Below the pieces are notes generated by a model. That model was not told the origin of the DNA and made no database searches. It was given only the letters and a program-made list of their open reading frames with translations. A program made the position numbers and the translations under genes. Positions 1 to 5,726 of a stretch of DNA of 10,369 bases are shown one piece after another. The DNA comes from Gemmataceae bacterium (GTDB lineage Bacteria > Planctomycetota > Planctomycetia > Gemmatales > Gemmataceae): contig JAOAAM010000522.1 of the NCBI GenBank assembly GCA_026418875.1, positions 1 to 10,369 on the forward strand, written 5' to 3'. Each line of letters begins with the position of its first letter. The first letter of the stretch is position 1.

Positions 1-19
1 AGATGTGTATAAGAGACAG
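1..19. other. Tn5 mosaic-end sequencing adapter (artefact)
   Basis: The first 19 bases, AGATGTGTATAAGAGACAG, are identical to the hyperactive Tn5 mosaic end that transposase-based library kits attach to every fragment. It sits exactly at base 1 and the native sequence begins at base 20, where the minus-strand reading frame of the next feature is abruptly interrupted. A genuine Tn5/IS50 end would be followed by transposon sequence and is not seen here. I read it as untrimmed adapter at a contig end, so nothing biological should be inferred from these bases. Confidence 0.95.
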
Positions 20-119
20 CCGCCGGATCGAGCATCTTTTCCCGCCGCGCTTCGGACCAAAACTTTCCCTCGGCGGACAATGGGTCGTCTCGATCAGTAG
101 TCGCGGGTTTCCAGTTCAT
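20..119 (-). CDS. Third gene of the ABC operon, N-terminal fragment, function unknown
   Basis: Reading the minus strand from an ATG at 119-117 gives an open frame running to the adapter, beginning MNWKPATTDRDDPLSAEGKF and continuing through WSEARREKMLDPA (about 33 native codons). The start lies inside the last codons of the permease gene, a 26-bp overlap in another frame, as is usual within operons; a TTG at 80-78 in the same frame is an alternative start just after the permease stop. The composition (charged, no rare codon pattern, no stop) looks like coding sequence, but the piece is too short to recognise a family. Position after an ATPase and a permease suggests another component of the same exporter, or a protein that depends on it. 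The 3' part is missing because the contig ends here. Confidence 0.5.
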
Positions 120-948
120 ACGCAGCCGCAGCGATCGTCACTAGCGTGAAGACCACGGTAGTCACGAAGAAGCCGGTCGGCCACGGCTCGCCCAGGTCGC
201 TCAGCCGACGGAATAGCTCGAGTTGGGCTGAGAGCGGCTCGGGATGAAGTCCGTCATGTGCCAGGAGAAGCCCGTCGCAGGGGCGTGGCAGAACCCAGTA
301 ACAAATCTCGATCAGCCGACGGGAGGCGCCCGTCAATTGAGCCGGTTGGAATGCCGCCACCGCATGCCGCCCCAGATTCACGAGAAAGCACAGAATCCAG
401 AACAGCGTCGCGCCGATCAGGCAGGCACCTGCCGAGCGCGTCGCCGTGGCCAACATCGTCGAGAAACTGTAGCAGGCTGCAAATTGCACCACGAAGAGGA
501 ACCAAGCTGTGAAATACCGGACAGGCCATTCCCCGGTGCGAATGCCCAGGACGATCCAGGTCGCGACGAAATAAATGGCCGAACCGCCGCCGACATAAAG
601 CACGGTCCCCGCTGCTCGAGCCCAGACCAACCGCTGCCGCGATCCGGGCTTGACCAGTACGACCAGGGCATTCCGCGGCTCAAGAAATGTTGGCAGGAGT
701 CCCGCTGTCAAAAACACCGCCAGGACGATGCCGACCGTTTGCGGCAGCCAGACCCCCAGGAGCGTGTGCAGGCTACCCGAGTTTGCACCTTGACTCGTCG
801 GGCTGCCCGACGTTCTCGGATCAAGTCCGAGGGACAAGCCCCCGCCGACGACGATGGCCCCGAGCATGAGCCAACCGCTGCTCGATGCTAACGCTTGGCG
901 AAAAACGTCGGTGATAAGCCAGAGCGTGGTTCGCAAAGTGGAATTCAT
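94..948 (-). CDS. ABC-2 type transporter permease
   Basis: Integral membrane subunit of an ABC exporter, 284 residues. Six hydrophobic stretches can be seen at about residues 25-42, 63-86, 113-136, 146-169, 174-193 and 257-277, which is the six-helix layout of ABC-2 permeases (the family holding Nat, Bcr and multidrug or polysaccharide exporters). A conspicuous loop rich in Ser, Gly, Thr and Pro lies between helices 1 and 2 (residues 43-60), and a longer non-membrane segment (about 197-255) precedes the last helix. There is no sequence motif naming a substrate. The ATG overlaps the stop of the upstream ATPase gene by four bases (ATGA, 945-948), so translation is probably coupled and the two proteins assemble together. 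The assignment rests on topology and on the ATPase neighbour; the cargo is unknown. Confidence 0.8.
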   Translation of the reverse strand: MNSTLRTTLWLITDVFRQALASSSGWLMLGAIVVGGGLSLGLDPRTSGSPTSQGANSGSLHTLLGVWLPQTVGIVLAVFLTAGLLPTFLEPRNALVVLVKPGSRQRLVWARAAGTVLYVGGGSAIYFVATWIVLGIRTGEWPVRYFTAWFLFVVQFAACYSFSTMLATATRSAGACLIGATLFWILCFLVNLGRHAVAAFQPAQLTGASRRLIEICYWVLPRPCDGLLLAHDGLHPEPLSAQLELFRRLSDLGEPWPTGFFVTTVVFTLVTIAAAAYELETRDY

Positions 949-1706
949 GCCGGTTGATACAAGCGCACCAAGGCTTTTTCCAAAGTCTCGGCCGACCGGC
1001 CGGGTCGACCAGAACGCTTCAGTTCATCCACGCTGCCGTGGTATTGCACCCGACCTGCTTGCAACACAGCCACGCGATCGCACAAGGACTCCACGTCGGC
1101 CAACACATGGGAGACGAGGACGACCGTCTTGCCTGCCCGCCGCCGGGCGCGAACTGTCTCGATGACCAGTTCCTTCCCCAATAGGTCCAACCCCTCACTG
1201 GGTTCGTCCAACACGAGCAAGTCGGGATCGTTGATCAGGGCTTGAGCCAGTCCGAGCCGTTGAATCATGCCTTTGCTGAATCCCGCGATCGGCTCATGAG
1301 CGCGATCACGCAAAGCGACTCGTTCCAATAGCTCCGGGACGCGATGGCGAAGAACTTCATGGGGAACCAGCGTCAGGGCACCGTAGTAGTGCAGTAACGC
1401 CTCGGCCGAGAGATAGCGGGGAAACGCATGGTTTTCATGAACATAGCCGACACGCGCCAGGGTCCGACGGTCGGCGGCAGGCTGACCCAGACGCTCAATC
1501 CGCCCCGATGTCGGCCGGGAAAGCGACAGCAGGAGCTTGATGAGGGTTGTCTTCCCGGCACGATTGGGACCGATCAATCCCAACACTTCCCCATGTTCGA
1601 CCCGCAAGCTGACCTGGTCCAAGGCTCGGATTCGCTTGCGACGAAACCAACCCAGCGGATAATCCTTGACGACCTGATCGAAGGCAGCAGCGGGTGCGGC
1701 AGCCAT
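945..1706 (-). CDS. ABC transporter ATP-binding protein
   Basis: Cytoplasmic nucleotide-binding subunit, 253 residues, powering the downstream permease. Motifs in order: Walker A GPNRAGKTT (46-54), a Q-loop region with VHEN instead of a glutamine (89-92, as often seen in the NatA/BcrA-like group with PEN), the signature FSKGM in place of LSGGQ (143-147, normal for this group), Walker B LLVLDEP with catalytic Glu168, D-loop EGLD (171-174) and the switch His200 in VLVSH. The odd point is Arg49: family members almost always read GPNGAGKTT, and codon CGT here differs from GGT by one base. The core GxxxxGK[ST] pattern is still satisfied. The ATG at 1706 has a strong ribosome binding site, GGAGG, seven bases upstream. 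The gene is first of a leftward operon. Substrate cannot be deduced; ABC-2 exporters of this type move drugs, ions, lipids or polysaccharides. Confidence 0.92.
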   Translation of the reverse strand: MAAAPAAAFDQVVKDYPLGWFRRKRIRALDQVSLRVEHGEVLGLIGPNRAGKTTLIKLLLSLSRPTSGRIERLGQPAADRRTLARVGYVHENHAFPRYLSAEALLHYYGALTLVPHEVLRHRVPELLERVALRDRAHEPIAGFSKGMIQRLGLAQALINDPDLLVLDEPSEGLDLLGKELVIETVRARRRAGKTVVLVSHVLADVESLCDRVAVLQAGRVQYHGSVDELKRSGRPGRSAETLEKALVRLYQPA

Positions 1707-1713
1707 GTGACTT

Positions 1714-1718
1714 CCTCC
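1714..1718 (-). promoter_or_regulatory. Shine-Dalgarno site of the ABC ATPase gene
   Basis: GGAGG on the minus strand with a seven-base spacer to the ATG at 1706-1704. It is the clearest ribosome binding site in the window and fixes the ATPase start. Most other genes here have weak or no such site, and two use ATGA overlaps instead. Confidence 0.75.
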
Positions 1719-1772
1719 AGGCTTTCTCCTGTCGCAAGGATAGCTTAAAATGTGCCCACACCGAGCCGGACC

Positions 1773-1801
1773 GCCCCGGGAGCGTTGGTCATGCCCGGGG
1801 C
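1773..1801. repeat. Perfect GC-only inverted repeat in divergent spacer
   Basis: GCCCCGGG at 1773-1780 and CCCGGGGC at 1794-1801 are exact reverse complements separated by 13 bases. The pair lies in the 245-bp spacer between the leftward ABC operon (start 1706) and the rightward purF (start 1952). On the purF side it precedes a TATAAT hexamer at 1829; on the ABC side it is 67 bases before the ATG. It could be an operator read by a dimeric regulator, a hairpin in the 5' leader of the ABC mRNA, or chance in GC-rich DNA. No T-run follows on either strand, so it does not look like a standard terminator. Confidence 0.45.
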
Positions 1802-1828
1802 CAAGCGTTCGGATGGGGTGGTGCCGGT

Positions 1829-1834
1829 TATAAT
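1829..1834 (+). promoter_or_regulatory. Possible -10 element upstream of purF
   Basis: A perfect TATAAT hexamer stands out in otherwise GC-rich sequence 117 bases before the purF ATG. No convincing TTGACA-like -35 hexamer is found 16-18 bases upstream (the region reads GTTCGG or similar), so the call is weak. If used, it would give a purF leader of about 110 bases. Confidence 0.25.
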
Positions 1835-1951
1835 GACCAATGCGATTGAAGTGGTGGGGCCAGGTAGGCGGGTTCGGGCCGTCGCCAGCGGCGGAAACTC
1901 GGATCGAACGGCTGGTGGATTACCCGACAAAGTGCCGTTTTTGAGGTTTCG

Positions 1952-3535
1952 ATGGACGAGTTGCAACACGAATGCGGCATCGCCGCCATTTACCATCTCT
2001 CGGACGTCCCCCCTTCTCCGCTACTGCAATCCATCAAACCCAGCCAGACCTCCCGACTCATGCCGCGACTGCTTTTGGACCTGCAAAACCGGGGGCAGCT
2101 GGCTGCTGGATTCACGACCTACGAACCCCGCCGACGCGAAATTCTCGATACCTACCGCGAAATCGGCACGGTGATCGAAGCGTTCAAGCTGAACCATCGC
2201 AAGAAGTACGACAACATCATGGAGGAGTTCGATGGGCGGGCGGCCATTGGCCATGTCCGCTACGCCACGAGCGGCCCCCTCACCCGGAAATACGCCCAGC
2301 CATTTGAACGGCAACACGGATGCAAGTGGAAATGGTTCGGCCTGGCATTCAACGGTCAGTTGGCCAACCTCGGCACGCTTCGCAACGAACTGCTCGCCAA
2401 GGCGGACTATCACCTGACCCGCGACAACGACACCGAAGTCATTATGCACTGGATCGCCCGGGCAATGTCGGGTGATGAGCGCGTTGATCTGATCGACTTG
2501 TTCGCGGCAATGTGCCAACGATTTGACGGGGCGTACAACCTCGCGTACCTGAATGCGGCCGGAGAAATGGCCATCGTCCGCGACCCGCTCGGTTTCCGGC
2601 CGCTGTGTTGGGCCTTCGACGGCTCACTTTTTGCCGCGGCGAGTGAAAGCGTCGCCTTGGCGAACCTCGGCTTCCGGGAAGATCAAATCCGCCCGGTCGA
2701 GCCGGGAGAGGCTGTCCTCGTCCAGAACAATCAAGTGCAGGTCCGACGGTTTGCTCCGAAGCGGCCCCCGGCCCATTGCTTCTTCGAGTGGATTTATTTC
2801 GCCAACGTGGCCAGCACCCTCGATGGTCGCAGCGTCTACCTCGCCCGCTCGGAGCTGGGGATCGAGTTGGCCCGGCAGGAGCGGCAACTCGGATTGGTGC
2901 CCCTCGATGACGACACGATCATCGTCCCCGTGCCCGACACGGGAAAAGCGGCAGCGGATGCCATGGCTCACGAGTTAAAGCTGCGCTCGGCTGAGGGACT
3001 CATCCGCAACCGCTACGTCGGCCGGACCTTCATCGAAGGGACCAACCGAGCCAATCGGGTTCGACTGAAATTCACGCCCCTGCGCGAGGTGCTACAAGGA
3101 AAACGAGTCCTATTGATTGAAGATTCGATTGTCCGCAGCACCACCTTGAAAACCCTGCTCTCCCACATTCGGGACGTCGGCGGGGCCAAAGAGGTCCATG
3201 TGCGTGTTGCCTGCCCCCCCATCATCGCCCCGTGCTTTTACGGCATCGACATGTCCACGGTCCGTGAGCTATTTGCCCCGCAGTTCATGCAAGGCAAGAT
3301 GCCCAGCGACGCCGAGCAGAACGAGATGGCGCGGATCTTGTGCGCCGACAGCCTGCGCTATTTGCCGCTGGAGGCGGTCGCGCGCTGCCTGCGGATGCCG
3401 GAATCGCATCTTTGCCGTGCGTGCCTGACCGGGCAGTATCCCACACCCACGGGTCAGGAGCTTTACGAAATCGACCGCTCCGGCCATTTTGCCGGGGGCG
3501 GTCGCCTGGTGGAGTTGACGGTCACCCGCGGTTGA
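1952..3535 (+). CDS. purF: Amidophosphoribosyltransferase (PurF), Fe-S cluster type
   Basis: Catalyses the first committed step of purine synthesis: glutamine-derived ammonia replaces pyrophosphate on PRPP to give phosphoribosylamine. 527 residues, slightly longer than the usual 470-505. The N-terminal glutaminase domain starts after a seven-residue leader with Cys8 in ECGIAAI; this implies propeptide removal to expose the nucleophile, as in the Bacillus enzyme. Further glutaminase marks are HVRYATSG (101-108), FNGQLANLGTLR (133-144), DTEV (160-163) and RDPLGFRPL (210-218). The phosphoribosyltransferase half has PVPDTG (326-331), KNRYVGRTF-like RNRYVGRTF (352-360) and the PRPP loop VLLIEDSIVRSTT (386-398). 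Cys276, Cys428 (PCFYGID), Cys488 and Cys491 (CRAC) match the four 4Fe-4S ligands of the B. subtilis enzyme. Departures: ED for DD and Ser for Gly in the PRPP loop, QNRGQ for QHRGQ (45-49), NGQ for NGN, and about 20 extra residues near 17-38. GAGG five bases before the ATG supports the start. No purine genes adjoin it. Confidence 0.9.
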   Translation: MDELQHECGIAAIYHLSDVPPSPLLQSIKPSQTSRLMPRLLLDLQNRGQLAAGFTTYEPRRREILDTYREIGTVIEAFKLNHRKKYDNIMEEFDGRAAIGHVRYATSGPLTRKYAQPFERQHGCKWKWFGLAFNGQLANLGTLRNELLAKADYHLTRDNDTEVIMHWIARAMSGDERVDLIDLFAAMCQRFDGAYNLAYLNAAGEMAIVRDPLGFRPLCWAFDGSLFAAASESVALANLGFREDQIRPVEPGEAVLVQNNQVQVRRFAPKRPPAHCFFEWIYFANVASTLDGRSVYLARSELGIELARQERQLGLVPLDDDTIIVPVPDTGKAAADAMAHELKLRSAEGLIRNRYVGRTFIEGTNRANRVRLKFTPLREVLQGKRVLLIEDSIVRSTTLKTLLSHIRDVGGAKEVHVRVACPPIIAPCFYGIDMSTVRELFAPQFMQGKMPSDAEQNEMARILCADSLRYLPLEAVARCLRMPESHLCRACLTGQYPTPTGQELYEIDRSGHFAGGGRLVELTVTRG

Positions 3536-3537
3536 GG

Positions 3538-3551
3538 CTGCGTCACCGCAG
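3538..3551. terminator. Small hairpin between convergent genes
   Basis: CTGCG (3538-3542) and CGCAG (3547-3551) form a perfect five-base-pair stem around the tetraloop TCAC. It fills most of the 24-base gap between the stop of purF and the stop of the convergent channel gene, where a shared terminator would be expected. There is no T-run, and the stem is short, so this is position-based support only. Confidence 0.2.
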
Positions 3552-3559
3552 CGACCGTA

Positions 3560-4363
3560 TCAAGGCAGCCCGTCGCTCGGTGGACCCGGCGGCAACCCCT
3601 CGGGCAGGACCAAGTAGGCCGACACCATCCCGGCGAACAGACTACCCAGGATCGGCCCGATCCAGTAAACCCCGTGATCCTGCCAAGGCCCTCGCGTGAC
3701 CAAGCCATCCACGGTCCCCTCCCAAATCACCGTGCCCGCCCATCGTGCCGGATTCAGTCCCGCCCCGGTCAAATCGTAAGCGAGGAGTGTCTCTAGACCG
3801 ACGAGGATGCCCAACCAGAGGTAAGCCAGTCGGTACGCGCCCCCTCCCACGCGAGTTCGGAACCGTGGATCGTACACGAAGAGGAAGACGGCGAAGGTCA
3901 AGACAAAGGCCAAAACAGCCTCGATGCCGATGCCGATCAGCACCGCCGTCCGGTCGATGGCGAGGACGCTCAACGACTCTCGGTTCAAATGAGGCGTGCC
4001 TAAGCGAGAGTCGAACAGGATTTGCTCGTTGGAGAAGAACAAGCCGCGCAGGGCCAACCCGGCAAAGGCAGCTCCGAGAAATTGCGCGACGATCAATCCC
4101 CCGGCTCGACGGTGCTCCAGCCGTTGGAAGACCCACAAAGTGATGGTCAATGCTGGGTTCAGAAACCCGCCCGAAATCCGAACTGTAAGCGCCAATGCGA
4201 CTGCCCAGGACAGTCCCGCAACCAGGGCGATGAAGTAGCGGGCGCCCCAAGGCTGACTCGCGAATGCCGGCAACGTCGTCACGCACACCGCACCCGAAGT
4301 CAACAGGACGACCACGGCCGTCCCGATCATCTCCGTCACGTAAACCCGCACGTTCGCTTGCAT
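3560..4363 (-). CDS. Aquaporin/MIP-family channel with atypical filter
   Basis: Membrane channel of the major intrinsic protein family, 267 residues. Six membrane helices are visible (about 8-30, 41-62, 88-109, 138-164, 178-195, 231-253) plus the two half-helix NPA signatures: SGGFLNPALT (65-73, NPA 69-71) and TGAGLNPARW (199-208, NPA 204-206, Arg207). NPARW rather than NPARD, with no glycerol-facilitator extension, argues against a GlpF-type protein. Aligning by eye to human AQP1, the aromatic/arginine filter becomes Ala49 (Phe56 in AQP1), Thr192 (His180), Ala201 (Cys189) and Arg207 (Arg195). Small residues at two positions would make a wide, less water-selective pore, so a small neutral solute is as likely as water. 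The loop between helices 3 and 4 is long (about 110-137). No clear ribosome site precedes the ATG. It follows the serine hydrolase gene by 50 bases on the same strand and may share its transcript. Confidence 0.88.
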   Translation of the reverse strand: MQANVRVYVTEMIGTAVVVLLTSGAVCVTTLPAFASQPWGARYFIALVAGLSWAVALALTVRISGGFLNPALTITLWVFQRLEHRRAGGLIVAQFLGAAFAGLALRGLFFSNEQILFDSRLGTPHLNRESLSVLAIDRTAVLIGIGIEAVLAFVLTFAVFLFVYDPRFRTRVGGGAYRLAYLWLGILVGLETLLAYDLTGAGLNPARWAGTVIWEGTVDGLVTRGPWQDHGVYWIGPILGSLFAGMVSAYLVLPEGLPPGPPSDGLP

Positions 4364-4413
4364 GTGATCAATACGCTCGAGTCGGAAGTTGAACTGCGTT
4401 TTCGGCTATCTTG

Positions 4414-5631
4414 CTATTTCAGGTATTTGGGAAACAAATCCCCGTTTGGCCAGTCGCGGATTTGCCCCAGCGCCTTTTGGATCTCGTCGTGGATCGCATC
4501 GCAAAGATCTCGGTCGGAGCGATGCCGTCGGGAATTGAAGACCAAACCGTAGCTGACGCCGTTCGGACCGTGGCGAAACAGGGCCGAGCTGCCGCTGAAG
4601 GCACCGAAGTGGTAGTACTCCGGGAAAAAAGCATTTTTGAACGTCAGGCCGCCGACGGTGGGAAATTGCTCGGCCGAGTCTAACGCTGCGCCGAAACGTG
4701 CCAAGTCCACTGCCGACGCCACCCAACCGCCGTGCGCGTCCATCGACTCGAGGCACCACGCGCCGTATGGGGTGGGCACCTGCGGTCCCCGGTAGCCGGT
4801 GAACACATTAGGCGCGGTTGCCGGCTCGCTCTCGTAGTAGCGGACTTCATTGGGTAACGCCGTCCGTGTCCTCCCGATCCGCATCCGCGAGATTCCGAGC
4901 GGTTTCAATACCGATTCCTGCACAAATTGCTCGTACGTTTTGCCGCTTGTCTTCTCGATGACTCGGCCCAGCAAGCAATAACCGAAATTGGAATAACAGA
5001 AGCGTGTCCCCGGTTCGAAATCGAGCGGCTGGTTTAGCATGTAACGAACGATATGCTCGGGCCGGGCTGGCGGGACGACCTTCATTTCTCGGGCGATCTC
5101 GACGGTCTGAAACATCGGATCGCCGGATTTTTCGCGATCGAACCCGCCGCGGTGGCCCACAAGATGCACTACCTTGATCTTTCGCCACCTCGGATCGACC
5201 GAAGCTGGAGCCTGCACGGGGAGTCGATCGAGGATGGGATCCTCGAGTTTGAGTTTTCCCTGCTCCACGAGGGCACAGATTGCCGCGACGGTGAACACCT
5301 TGCTGACACTGGCGATACGGAAAAGTGTTGTCGGCTCGACTCGTTTTCCCGTGGACGTGCCGGTGTGTCCATACCCACGGGCGAACACGAGTCGGCCGTC
5401 CTTGGCGATCGCCAACGCCGCACCGCTGGCAGACGACTCCTCCATTGCCTGCAAAATGATCCGGTCGAGGGCCTCGAAACCGGGCGGACACTCGCCGCTG
5501 ACGGGGGGAGCAGCGTCGGCGCGGATCGGGTCCGACCCCAGCCAAAGCAGGTAAAGCAGCCACGTCGACAGCTGGATACTCTTGGTTCGCATGCTCCCGA
5601 CTCCGTGGTTGGACGGCGCGGTTTTCATCAT
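4414..5631 (-). CDS. Secreted serine hydrolase, beta-lactamase/esterase (PF00144-like) family
   Basis: 405 residues from the first ATG. A signal peptide is visible: basic start, hydrophobic LSTWLLYLLWLG (21-32) and a probable cleavage after ADA near residue 40, so the enzyme is likely periplasmic or exported. Catalytic marks of the class C beta-lactamase / D-Ala-D-Ala carboxypeptidase / EstB fold are present: S108-V-S-K111 (nucleophile and base, in FRIASVSK), Y213-S-N215, and an H341-F-G343 third motif in a segment resembling H-x-G-...-G-[ST]-S of esterase-like members. The GG-x5-DLARF element (301-313) is also typical. Length fits the family. Substrate is open: peptidoglycan peptides, esters or small amides are all possible; resistance to beta-lactams should not be assumed. 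Start is uncertain: Met1/Met2 lack a ribosome site, and Met14 (base 5592) would give a tidier signal peptide, but its GGGAG lies too close. It precedes the channel gene by 50 bases. Confidence 0.88.
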   Translation of the reverse strand: MMKTAPSNHGVGSMRTKSIQLSTWLLYLLWLGSDPIRADAAPPVSGECPPGFEALDRIILQAMEESSASGAALAIAKDGRLVFARGYGHTGTSTGKRVEPTTLFRIASVSKVFTVAAICALVEQGKLKLEDPILDRLPVQAPASVDPRWRKIKVVHLVGHRGGFDREKSGDPMFQTVEIAREMKVVPPARPEHIVRYMLNQPLDFEPGTRFCYSNFGYCLLGRVIEKTSGKTYEQFVQESVLKPLGISRMRIGRTRTALPNEVRYYESEPATAPNVFTGYRGPQVPTPYGAWCLESMDAHGGWVASAVDLARFGAALDSAEQFPTVGGLTFKNAFFPEYYHFGAFSGSSALFRHGPNGVSYGLVFNSRRHRSDRDLCDAIHDEIQKALGQIRDWPNGDLFPKYLK

Positions 5632-5726
5632 AGTGGAAACAAGTTCATGGGCCGGGCCTCGCCGTTCGCCGACGCGCCGGGTCGGGCGTAAGATGGCAAA
5701 CGATCCGCGACTTTGAGCCGTTTGCC

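Noticed and set aside
244-891. Long plus-strand open frame opposite the ABC permease
   Set aside because: It is antisense to a convincing membrane protein, its product is very rich in Arg, Pro and Gln with no family features, and such mirror frames are common in GC-rich genes.
1829-1834. The TATAAT region read on the minus strand (TATAAC) as the ABC operon promoter
   Set aside because: No -35-like hexamer was found at suitable spacing, and it would leave a leader of about 120 bases; evidence is too thin to list.
1752-2174. Plus-strand open frame of 140 codons across the divergent spacer into purF
   Set aside because: It overlaps the well-supported purF start in another frame, has no recognisable motif, and the minus-strand frame 1745-1996 over the same bases is equally open, which points to base composition rather than coding.
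2021-2518. Minus-strand open frame inside purF
   Set aside because: Its codons are the antisense image of conserved PurF motifs; no ribosome site or family resemblance.
4534-4575. H354-G-P-N-G of the serine hydrolase as a broken third catalytic motif
   Set aside because: Aligning the C-terminal part to esterase-like members places H341-F-G343, with GSSAL after it, at the HxG motif, so the motif is intact and H354 lies in a later loop.
4414-5631. Antibiotic-resistance beta-lactamase
   Set aside because: SxxK and YxN occur across the whole serine hydrolase superfamily of carboxypeptidases and esterases; the third motif is HxG rather than the KTG of true class C beta-lactamases.
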